Assembly (NCBI RefSeq): GCF_002067135.1
Contig: NZ_CP020105.1
Coordinates: 4,898,001 to 4,962,000 of the forward strand
Direction: 5' to 3'
Length of the DNA: 64,000 bases
Source of the DNA: Spirosoma rigui
GTDB lineage: Bacteria > Bacteroidota > Bacteroidia > Cytophagales > Spirosomataceae
Positions 52,334 to 59,925 of the stretch are shown here, one piece after another. The first letter of the stretch is position 1, and every line of letters begins with the position of its first letter. Under the pieces are notes generated by a model, which saw only the letters and a list, made by a program, of their open reading frames with translations, did no database searches and had not been told where the DNA came from. The translations under genes and the position numbers were made by a program.

Positions 52334-52341
52334 TACCTTTG
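52334..52341 (+). promoter_or_regulatory. Bacteroidota -7 box (TACCTTTG)
   Basis: TACCTTTG, a match to TAnnTTTG, lies 18 bases before the start of the Ig-like lipoprotein gene. No -33 TTG was found at the usual spacing. Confidence 0.5.
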
Positions 52342-52359
52342 TAGTCTTATCTGCTTTCC

Positions 52360-53982
52360 ATGACATTCCGCCATTTTGTCCTTGCTTTCATTGTATCGCT
52401 GCCGATTCTACTCCAAAACTGCGCTCAGGTTGCCCAGCCGCCCGGTGGCAAGAAAGATACGCTGGCCCCAAAACTGGTGAGCAGCCTGCCAAAAATGCGA
52501 CAACTGAACTACGCCGGCAAATCGGTTGAGTTAACGTTCGATGAATATGTCAATACCGAAAACCTCCAGCAGAAGGTAACCATCACCCCGCAGGATAGCA
52601 ATACCTTTATTGTGAAGTCGCTGCCATTTGGAGTCCGGCTCAACTTCGACAAACCCCTCCAGCCCAACACAACTTACACTATAGACTTCGCCGACGGGAT
52701 CAAAGACATTACCGAACGGAACATCGCCAAAGATTCAAAAGTCGTTTTCAGCACCGGACCAACCCTCGACTCGCTGTACCTGACCGGTAATGTCGTAGAC
52801 GACGAAAGCCGCCAGCCGCTACTGGGTTTCGTCGTCGGCTTGTTTGCCTCCACCGATACCCTGCCCATCAACCGCAAACGCCCCCAGTACTTTGCCCGGA
52901 CCGACAGCAACGGCAACTACCGGATCGAAAACGTGAAAGCCGGCCTCTATAAAGTGTATGGCTTTGACGACAAGGACCTCAACCTCGTGAACAACACGCC
53001 GGGCGAACGGGTCGCGTTTCGGGATAGCGTGCTCAACCTGTCCCGCAATTACACGGATATTAATATGGTCGCTTTCCGCGGCTACGGCAAACCCCGCATC
53101 AGCCGGCGCGAACGGACCGACGAAACCCTGGGCCTCGAACTCAGCAGCGGTATTGCCAGCTACAAGATCAATTACGCTAAACCTGGCGACACGCTCATCT
53201 CGTTTCTGGAAACGCCGAAGATGATTCGTATCTACCGCCCCGCCAACCGGGCCGCCGGCGACACGATGACCGTATCCATTGCGGCCCAGGACTCCGTTGG
53301 TACTGTTACGGATCTGAAGGAACGTATCTACTTCTCCCCCCTCAAAACAAGGGCTAAGAACCGCACACCCCTGACCGTTCAGGTCAAGCCACAGGCGGGT
53401 GAGCCCATTGACCGGAATCTCGAATTCACCCTGACGTTTAACAAGCCCGTACTGAGTTTCAGCACGCAGCTGATCAACATTGGCCCCGACAGTACCAAGC
53501 CTTTTCAACTCACCCCGGCCGAGCTCACCTGGAGCAATAATTATTCACAACTCGTCATCAAACGGGCTACCAACGTGCGCGATAGTCTGTTGTTTCGGCT
53601 CCAGAAAGGCGCGTTCATTAGCGTTCAGGGTGATACGCTCGCCCGCTATCTGGCCCGCTATACCATTGCCGACGAAGACTCCTACGGGCTGATTGCAGGA
53701 CGTGTTAACCGGCCCGATACCAAATTCATTGTAGAATTACTGGACCAGAACTATAAGGTGGTGCGAACCGCCTACGGAACGCCCAATTATAGCTTCGCCC
53801 GACTCCGACCCGGCCAGTACCGCGTTCGGCTTATCATTGACGCCAACGGCAACCGCAAACGCGACATTGGCAACGTGCAGAAGGGCATCCAGCCCGAAAC
53901 AATCATCTACCATCCCGGCGCCGAAGAAGGCGGACTGATTCCGCTCAAACAAAATTTCGAACTGACCGATATTGATTTTTGA
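52360..53982 (+). CDS. Big_5-type Ig-like lipoprotein
   Basis: A 540-residue lipoprotein with lipobox ILLQNCAQ, followed by the group's typical PPGGKKDTLAPKLVSS. The first Ig-like domain (Big_5/SbsA type) runs to about 130 (VELTFDEYVNTENLQQKVTI, TTYTIDFADGIKDITERN). A carboxypeptidase-regulatory-like beta domain follows (YLTGNVVDDESRQPLLGFVV, RIENVKAGLYKVYGFDDKD). A second Big_5-like region (LEFTLTFNKPVLSFSTQLIN) lies near 350-430. The protein is conserved in Bacteroidota as a surface lipoprotein of unknown role. Promoter box TACCTTTG lies just upstream. Confidence 0.88.
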   Translation: MTFRHFVLAFIVSLPILLQNCAQVAQPPGGKKDTLAPKLVSSLPKMRQLNYAGKSVELTFDEYVNTENLQQKVTITPQDSNTFIVKSLPFGVRLNFDKPLQPNTTYTIDFADGIKDITERNIAKDSKVVFSTGPTLDSLYLTGNVVDDESRQPLLGFVVGLFASTDTLPINRKRPQYFARTDSNGNYRIENVKAGLYKVYGFDDKDLNLVNNTPGERVAFRDSVLNLSRNYTDINMVAFRGYGKPRISRRERTDETLGLELSSGIASYKINYAKPGDTLISFLETPKMIRIYRPANRAAGDTMTVSIAAQDSVGTVTDLKERIYFSPLKTRAKNRTPLTVQVKPQAGEPIDRNLEFTLTFNKPVLSFSTQLINIGPDSTKPFQLTPAELTWSNNYSQLVIKRATNVRDSLLFRLQKGAFISVQGDTLARYLARYTIADEDSYGLIAGRVNRPDTKFIVELLDQNYKVVRTAYGTPNYSFARLRPGQYRVRLIIDANGNRKRDIGNVQKGIQPETIIYHPGAEEGGLIPLKQNFELTDIDF

Positions 53983-54421
53983 CAGTGTCGAATTTCCTCT
54001 GTCAGTCGCCTGAGTCGGTCGTCATCGCTACCGCTTGGAGTTCTGTAAGCGGGCGGGTTTGAAAGTGCCGGTACGTTTCGTTAGCCAGTCCTGCGTAGAC
54101 CGGGAATGTAGGCGCGGTCCTCTATTGCAGCCCGATCAGTCGGCTGCCCGGTTTCAACCCTATAAGTCATATAGATCAAACATGCACTCGATTTGTATGA
54201 TGGCTGTATTATCGGAATCATGCAATCACATAACAACCCAATTATAAAATTGGCCAGTATTGACACAACCATACGACACCATGATATTTATTTAAAATAA
54301 ACCTAATTTAGTAACTTATTTATTTGGAGTTATGCTCATAAACAATATATTTACATTGATTTTCAGCCCTTTACACTATGGCTGAATTTTTCTTATATCA
54401 GACTCGCAACGTTTACACCTT
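53983..54421. other. Gene-free, partly AT-rich gap
   Basis: About 440 bases without a gene. GC content falls markedly from about 54180 to 54420, unlike the flanking operons. I see no terminator with a T-tract for the Ig-like lipoprotein gene and no clear -7 box for the next gene. Confidence 0.4.
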
Positions 54422-54799
54422 ATGAATTTCGCTCAGCGAATACACCTCCTGCCATTCTGTGATCTACTAAGTACTGCCGAAACCGTTCAGCGAGAAATTT
54501 CGCGTCGAAACGAGTTCATTGACCGTCTTCCTAACCACCAGCTTAAAAATTTACCTCTTACTGTTCAGTCCCGCGATTTATTATACCGGATCATCAACGA
54601 GAAATCGTTTACGCCGGGCTCCAAGAAACCGGGCGAAAAAAGCCTGAGCGATTTATTCAAATTACTCCGGGTTGAGGACTGGCTACGTATTCAGTACCTG
54701 AACAACCGGTGTTTCAGCGAAATCAGTGAAGTTCTTAACAACCATAAAGCCCCCCTCGAGCGCTACTATGGTGAGTTACAGCGTAACACCACCAAGTGA
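54422..54799 (+). CDS. Hypothetical protein
   Basis: A 125-residue soluble, mainly helical and basic protein that I do not recognise. It has no signal or TM. Visible segments are LLSTAETVQREISRRNEFID, LTVQSRDLLYRIINEKSFTP and SLSDLFKLLRVEDWLRIQYL. The preceding DNA is AT-rich and the codon use is a little different from neighbouring housekeeping genes, which may mean recent acquisition. A helical, Lys/Arg-rich protein of this size could bind nucleic acid, but nothing proves it. Confidence 0.6.
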   Translation: MNFAQRIHLLPFCDLLSTAETVQREISRRNEFIDRLPNHQLKNLPLTVQSRDLLYRIINEKSFTPGSKKPGEKSLSDLFKLLRVEDWLRIQYLNNRCFSEISEVLNNHKAPLERYYGELQRNTTK

Positions 54800-54979
54800 T
54801 ACACGCCAGCAACCGGGTTGTTCCGGCCTGTCCTGTAGCGTGTTCAATTCTCGAACGCAACTGACTGGCGGCCCGCCAGCCGATAGCCACCAGGCGGGTT
54901 CTCCGTGCCACCTGTCAACGCAGTAGAATAAAAGAAGCTGCGGGCAAACGGGGCCGCCAATAATTCGCGCGCAGCCCCG

Positions 54980-54987
54980 TACCTTTG
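54980..54987 (+). promoter_or_regulatory. Bacteroidota -7 box (TACCTTTG) before rsmA
   Basis: TACCTTTG matches TAnnTTTG and lies 59 bases before the GTG start of rsmA. No matching -33 TTG seen. Confidence 0.5.
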
Positions 54988-55046
54988 CGTTTGGTCGCTA
55001 GCGCGGCTTCAAACTCACCGCTTCAGCGGGCAAACCGACCGGCACT

Positions 55047-55841
55047 GTGTACGTCAAACCTAAAAAAGAACTTGGTCAGCATTTCCTGAAAGACCTCGCC
55101 ATTGCGCAACGGATTGCCGAGCTACTCAACGGCCACGGCAGCTATTCGCAGGTACTCGAAATTGGACCCGGTACCGGCGTTCTGACCCAGTTTCTGCTTA
55201 AAAACAACGCGTATGAGACTTTCGTGATCGAGATCGACCGGGAGTCGGTCGATTACCTGAAGGTTCATTTCCCTGACCTGGACGGGCGCATCCTGGGGGC
55301 CGACTTTTTGAATATCCGCCCGGATCTGTTGCCCAACAAGCAGCCCGGCAATACGGGTTCTTTCGCCGTGATTGGCAATTTCCCCTATAATATTTCCAGT
55401 CAGATTCTGTTCAAAGTGCTTGAGATGCGGGACCGCGTCCCCGAAGTAGTGGGCATGTTTCAGCGCGAGGTAGCGCAGCGCATTGCCTCCGGACCAGGCA
55501 ATAAAGAGTACGGTATTTTAAGCGTGTTCATGCAGGCATGGTACGACGTCAAGTACGAGTTTACCGTAGACCCCGACGTGTTCAACCCACCCCCCAAAGT
55601 GCATTCAGGCGTGCTTTCCTGCCGGCGCAATGACAAGACCGATCTTGGCTGCGACGAACGTAAGTTCACCCAGGTTGTCAAGCACGGATTTGGCCAGCGC
55701 CGGAAAACCCTGCGCAATGCCCTGAAGCCCCTTAACCCACCCGAAAGCGCCCTGAGCCATCCGTTCATGGATAAGCGCGCGGAGCAATTGAGCGTGGATG
55801 AGTTCGTAGCCCTGACCAAATTGATGGAGGTAAAGGACTAA
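55047..55841 (+). CDS. rsmA: 16S rRNA dimethyladenosine transferase (KsgA)
   Basis: A 264-residue SAM-dependent enzyme that dimethylates two adjacent adenines near the 3' end of 16S rRNA (A1518 and A1519 in E. coli), a late step of small-subunit assembly. Seen are KKELGQHFLKDLAIAQRIAE at the start, the SAM motif VLEIGPGTGVLTQFLL, EIDRESVDYL, and the catalytic NFPYNISSQILFKVLE; the small C-terminal domain ends with VDEFVALTKLM. The start codon is GTG. mgtE follows after 71 bases. Confidence 0.95.
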   Translation: MYVKPKKELGQHFLKDLAIAQRIAELLNGHGSYSQVLEIGPGTGVLTQFLLKNNAYETFVIEIDRESVDYLKVHFPDLDGRILGADFLNIRPDLLPNKQPGNTGSFAVIGNFPYNISSQILFKVLEMRDRVPEVVGMFQREVAQRIASGPGNKEYGILSVFMQAWYDVKYEFTVDPDVFNPPPKVHSGVLSCRRNDKTDLGCDERKFTQVVKHGFGQRRKTLRNALKPLNPPESALSHPFMDKRAEQLSVDEFVALTKLMEVKD

Positions 55842-55912
55842 CGGCAGATGGACAGAAGACGCCTGGCGGCCTCTATGTCCCGGTTTTACGTCCCGCTTGT
55901 CTCCCTTGAACC

Positions 55913-57265
55913 ATGACTTTCGAACTCACCAAAGATTACCTTGAACACCTCCAGTCGACCATCGACGCGGGCGACGACGGGCTGCTGCGGGCTGAGATGG
56001 CCGACCTTTTCCCGGCCGACATTTCGGGAATTCTGTATGAACTTGATCCCGACCCGGCCCGCTACCTGCTGAACCTGCTGGACAAGTCGGTTGGCGCCGA
56101 GATTCTGGCCAACCTGGACCCCAACGACCGCCCGCGCCTGCTTAAGGCGTTCACATCGGAAGAGCTGGCTCCCTACATCAACCTGATGGATTCCGATGAT
56201 GCCGTTGACCTGCTCAATGAACAGGCCATTCAGGTACGGGAGGAAGTGATTGGTCTGCTCGAAGACCGCGAACAGGCCCGGTTCATTCTCGACCTGCTCC
56301 ACTATGAAGATGGCGTAGCGGGCAGTTTGATGCAGAAAGAGCTGATCAAAATCAATGTCAACCTGACGGTTAACGCCTGCATTGAAGAAATTCGCCAGCA
56401 GGCCGAAAACGTCGAGAACGTTTATGCCGTCTACGTTGTCGATGACAACGGGAAGCTCCTCGGGCTGGTATCGCTCAAGAAGATCGTGCTGGCCCGTAAG
56501 ACGGCTAAAATTGCCGATATCTACGATGACGACGTCGTCTACGTCGAGACCTATCGGCCCGTAGCAGAAGTTGCCGAAGTGATGCAGAAGTATGACCTGG
56601 ACGCCATTCCGGTCGTAAATATCCAGCAACGACTGCTGGGCCGGATTACGATCGATGACGTGGTCGACGTCATTACAGAACAGGCGGAGGAAGATATTCA
56701 GGTAATTTCGGGTCTGTCGGGCGAAGTTGAAGAGGATGACAGCATCTGGCAGCGGTCCAAAGTGCAGTTGCCCTGGCTGGTTGCCGGAGCGGTAGGAAGC
56801 CTGCTGGCAGCTACCGTCATCAACGGTTTTCAGAGCGAACTAGGCAAGATCGCAGCCCTGGCCGCCTTCATTCCCATCATTGGGTCAACGGGTGGGAACG
56901 TAGGTATTCAAACCTCATCGCTTATTCTGCAAAGCCTGGCCGATACGTCGGGCCTGAGCACAACGCTGGGGCGTCGGCTGCTGCGGACCCTGCTCGTTGC
57001 CATTATCAACGGTCTGGTCGTTGGTCTCATTGCGGGAACGTATACGTTCATCATCGGTGAGCCCCGCCTGTTTTTCGTCGTGGCCATCTCGCTGCTGGCT
57101 GTCGTTTTGCTGGCGTCGTTTATGGGTACAGTAACCCCCCTGCTGCTCAATCGAATCGGTATCAACCCGGCCGTTGCTTCGGGGCCTTTTATCACTACGG
57201 CCAATGACCTGATTGGCATTGGCGTCTATTTCATGATTGCCCAGTGGCTGCTGGCGGAGGTTTAA
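55913..57265 (+). CDS. mgtE: Magnesium transporter MgtE
   Basis: A 450-residue Mg2+ channel. The N domain (about 20-130) is followed by a pair of CBS domains (about 140-260; YAVYVVDDNGKLLGLVSLKK, IPVVNIQQRLLGRITIDDVV) that sense Mg2+, a plug helix, and five TM segments (about 285-450). The pore region has GSTGGNVGIQTSSLILQSL and SGPFITTANDLIGI with the conserved Asp that binds Mg2+; DP in the family's DPAVASG appears as INPAVASG. Length is normal. It is probably cotranscribed with rsmA. Confidence 0.94.
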   Translation: MTFELTKDYLEHLQSTIDAGDDGLLRAEMADLFPADISGILYELDPDPARYLLNLLDKSVGAEILANLDPNDRPRLLKAFTSEELAPYINLMDSDDAVDLLNEQAIQVREEVIGLLEDREQARFILDLLHYEDGVAGSLMQKELIKINVNLTVNACIEEIRQQAENVENVYAVYVVDDNGKLLGLVSLKKIVLARKTAKIADIYDDDVVYVETYRPVAEVAEVMQKYDLDAIPVVNIQQRLLGRITIDDVVDVITEQAEEDIQVISGLSGEVEEDDSIWQRSKVQLPWLVAGAVGSLLAATVINGFQSELGKIAALAAFIPIIGSTGGNVGIQTSSLILQSLADTSGLSTTLGRRLLRTLLVAIINGLVVGLIAGTYTFIIGEPRLFFVVAISLLAVVLLASFMGTVTPLLLNRIGINPAVASGPFITTANDLIGIGVYFMIAQWLLAEV

Positions 57266-57403
57266 GCTACGGGTAAACAGGTAGGGCGATACCACCGGTT
57301 ACCGCTCGCTCAATGGCCTGAAAACGGATTAACTCGCTGTTAACCCATCAGATCAATATATCGACTAATGAAGCAGAACTAAACCATTAAAATCTGTTTC
57401 ATT

Positions 57404-58150
57404 ATGAGAACGTTTTCGCTCCTGCCCGCGCTGAGCATGCTGCTGGTCCTATGCCTGGCTTCCTGTAAATCGACGTTTCTGCTCAAAGAAAATTTTTCCG
57501 GCGATTCGGTTGGCAGTGACCCCATCAAGAATATTCCCGGTGATCCGGCCGGTGACTCCGTTTCCTATACGTCGGTGCTTAGTCCCCGGCTAACCGTCCA
57601 GTCCTCCACGGTTACCACAGGGCAAAAGGCGCTGGTCTTTTCCGAAGCTTCTATTCCAGGCGCTACGTCCTTTAATCAATGGCTATCGTTCAAAGGAATT
57701 GTCTCGGACTACAGCCAGCCCATCTGGTTTTACTGGACCGCCAAGCAGCGCGCTTCGCAGAGCGACATTCTGATCGATATTATGGGCGTTCAGGGACTAT
57801 GGGTGACCCGCTTCAAAATCCGCCACAATGGCCAGTTGGTGCGGATTATAGACTATGCAACCGAGCAAACCGTCGACGTGCTGGGTACATTTGACCCACA
57901 GCAAGTCCATACGATCATCATTTCGCTGCAGCCTACTGCCCGCAAGTACAACATCACGGTGTTTGGATTGAGGGAGTCCAATTCGGCGACGCGTACAAAC
58001 CTGAATGTGCTGACTCAGCCTAACCCAAGCGGTCCTGTTTTCTCATTTGAGAAACCATCTATCAATTTCCGGTATCTCGACGGGGGCTTTTCTGCCGCAT
58101 CGGCCTATATCCTGGAAGGGGTTTACATTACCCGAAAGAAGCCTAATTAA
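57404..58150 (+). CDS. Lipoprotein of unknown function
   Basis: A 248-residue lipoprotein with signal and lipobox LCLASCKST. The mature protein begins TFLLKENFSGDSVGSDPIKN and then runs in beta strands (LVFSEASIPGATSFNQWLSF, GLWVTRFKIRHNGQLVRIID, ISLQPTARKYNITVFGLRES) in the manner of a concanavalin-like sandwich. I do not recognise the family. It stands alone before a terminator. Confidence 0.7.
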   Translation: MRTFSLLPALSMLLVLCLASCKSTFLLKENFSGDSVGSDPIKNIPGDPAGDSVSYTSVLSPRLTVQSSTVTTGQKALVFSEASIPGATSFNQWLSFKGIVSDYSQPIWFYWTAKQRASQSDILIDIMGVQGLWVTRFKIRHNGQLVRIIDYATEQTVDVLGTFDPQQVHTIIISLQPTARKYNITVFGLRESNSATRTNLNVLTQPNPSGPVFSFEKPSINFRYLDGGFSAASAYILEGVYITRKKPN

Positions 58151-58201
58151 TGGTCATTGACTGGTATTTGTTTCGGCATCCGCCCATCCATCGCTACTTT
58201 T

Positions 58202-58236
58202 AAGCCCGATTCGCCTGCGCGCCGATCGGGCTTTTT
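58202..58236 (+). terminator. Intrinsic terminator
   Basis: AAGCCCGAT (58202-58210) pairs with ATCGGGCTT (58225-58233), followed by T residues to 58236. It ends the upstream lipoprotein gene, 52 bases after its stop. Confidence 0.82.
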
Positions 58237-58261
58237 CGCCTAAATCACTTAAAATCAGCCT

Positions 58262-58714
58262 ATGGTTGCCGTTATTCAGCGCGTTTCTCAAGCCTCTGTC
58301 ACTATTGACAACCGCATTCACGGGCAGATTGGCATCGGGTTTCTCGTGCTGCTGGGCATCACCCATACCGATACGCCCGACGACGTGGAATGGCTCAGCA
58401 AGAAAATCGTCGGCATGCGCATCTTCAACGACGCCGACGAAAAAATGAACCTCGATTTGGCTGCTGTTCAGGGCGACATCCTGCTCATTAGCCAGTTTAC
58501 GCTTCATGCCAGCACCAAAAAGGGCAACCGTCCCGGCTTTACGGAAGCCGCTCGTCCGGAAGTAGCCATTCCGCTTTATGAGTCGATGATTGGCCAGTTG
58601 AGTCGAGACCTGGGCAAAGCCGTTCAAACCGGCCAGTTCGGTGCCGACATGAAAGTAGCGCTGCTCAACGACGGACCCGTCACGATCGTTATCGACACCA
58701 AAAACCGGCAGTGA
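58262..58714 (+). CDS. dtd: D-aminoacyl-tRNA deacylase
   Basis: A 150-residue enzyme that removes D-amino acids (and glycine) wrongly attached to tRNA. The family marks are complete: MVAVIQRVSQASVTID at the start, the SQFTLHAS loop carrying the SQxTL motif, GNRPGFTEAA, and the NDGPVTIVID motif with the NxGPxT cross-subunit loop near the C-terminus. Length is normal. It begins a run of small plus-strand housekeeping genes. Confidence 0.95.
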   Translation: MVAVIQRVSQASVTIDNRIHGQIGIGFLVLLGITHTDTPDDVEWLSKKIVGMRIFNDADEKMNLDLAAVQGDILLISQFTLHASTKKGNRPGFTEAARPEVAIPLYESMIGQLSRDLGKAVQTGQFGADMKVALLNDGPVTIVIDTKNRQ

Positions 58715-58769
58715 TGCCCGTTCATATCCTGCCTGACTACGCTCGGGAACTACTTTATCCATTACTATC

Positions 58770-59132
58770 ATGCAAAAAAACGTACTTGGTTCTGACCTGG
58801 GCGGCTGCTGCTCCAACCCCATGACTGGTTTCTACCGCGATGGCTTTTGCCGCACCGACGACGAGGACCAGGGTCGCCACGTTATCTGCGCCATACTAAC
58901 CGAATCGTTCCTGACGTTTACGCGCAGCCAAGGCAATGACCTTACCACGCCCCAGCCCCGCTACCAGTTTCCCGGCCTCAAACCCGGTGACCGCTGGTGC
59001 CTGTGTGCACTACGCTGGCGCGAAGCCTACGAAGCCGGGGTAGCTCCCCCGGTGCTGCTCGCCTGCACCCACGAACGGGCTCTGCACTACGTGACAATCG
59101 ATATGCTGCGGGCGTCGGCATTTGAAGAGTAA
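58770..59132 (+). CDS. DUF2237 family protein
   Basis: A 120-residue protein of the DUF2237 family. The typical sequence is seen throughout: QKNVLGSDLGGCCSNPMTGF, CRTDDEDQGRHVICAILTES, FLTFTRSQGNDLTTPQP, FPGLKPGDRWCLCALRWREA and PPVLLACTHERALHYVT. Several cysteines (CC near the start, and CLC) are conserved in the family; its function is unknown. It lies 55 bases after dtd on the same strand. Confidence 0.9.
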   Translation: MQKNVLGSDLGGCCSNPMTGFYRDGFCRTDDEDQGRHVICAILTESFLTFTRSQGNDLTTPQPRYQFPGLKPGDRWCLCALRWREAYEAGVAPPVLLACTHERALHYVTIDMLRASAFEE

Positions 59133-59272
59133 GCTAAAATCCGTTTATGTTTCTTTTTTTCGTACTACGATCTCGTTTTGGGCGTTGATTCCCCAAAAAC
59201 AGCTACTTTTACTTAAACCAGCCCATCACCCGTGTCGCCACTCCCGGTAGCCGCACGGGTAGAAAAGCCAGA

Positions 59273-59914
59273 ATGGATTTTTTGCCCGCCGACATTAACG
59301 CGTACGCCGAAGCGCACACTTCCCCCGAAACGGACGTACTGAGTCAGCTCAGTCGCAACACCCGCGCCCATGTAATGGCGCCCCGCATGTTATCCGGGCA
59401 TCTGCAGGGCCGTTTCCTGTCGATGATCGCCCACATGATTCGTCCCCGTCGCATCCTGGAAATCGGCACCTATACGGGCTATTCGGCATTGTGCCTCGCC
59501 GAAGGACTCACCGATGACGGGCGGCTTATCACGATCGATCACAATGAAGAACTGGAATCGTTTGCCCGCTCCTACTGGCAGCGATCTCCATTGGCCAACC
59601 AGATAGAGCTACGCATCGGCAGCGCGGCCGATGTAATTCCTGCGCTCGATGAGACGTTTGACCTGGTGTTCATCGATGCCGATAAACGCAACAATGCCCT
59701 GTACTACGACCTGGTCTTCGACAAGCTGCGCCCCGGCGGCATCATACTGGCCGACAATGTCCTGTGGAGCGGTAAGGTCGTGAATCCGGTGAAGCCTGCC
59801 GATCAGGATACAGCCGCCGTGCTGGCCTTCAACCAAAAAATTCAGGATGATCCGCGCGTTGAGAACGTGTTGCTGCCCCTGCGCGACGGGATCATGATGA
59901 TTCGTAAATTTTAG
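59273..59914 (+). CDS. SAM-dependent O-methyltransferase (Methyltransf_3 family)
   Basis: A 213-residue class I methyltransferase. The start reads VMAPRMLSGHLQGRFLSMIA, then motif I ILEIGTYTGYSALCLAEGL, the acidic loop ITIDHNEELESFARSYW, and FDLVFIDADKRNNALYYDL, with GGIILADNVLWSGKVV near the metal site. Members include catechol O-methyltransferases and the tRNA methyltransferase TrmR; the substrate here is not known. The lytic transglycosylase gene follows after 11 bases. Confidence 0.9.
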   Translation: MDFLPADINAYAEAHTSPETDVLSQLSRNTRAHVMAPRMLSGHLQGRFLSMIAHMIRPRRILEIGTYTGYSALCLAEGLTDDGRLITIDHNEELESFARSYWQRSPLANQIELRIGSAADVIPALDETFDLVFIDADKRNNALYYDLVFDKLRPGGIILADNVLWSGKVVNPVKPADQDTAAVLAFNQKIQDDPRVENVLLPLRDGIMMIRKF

Positions 59915-59925
59915 TAATTCACCTT

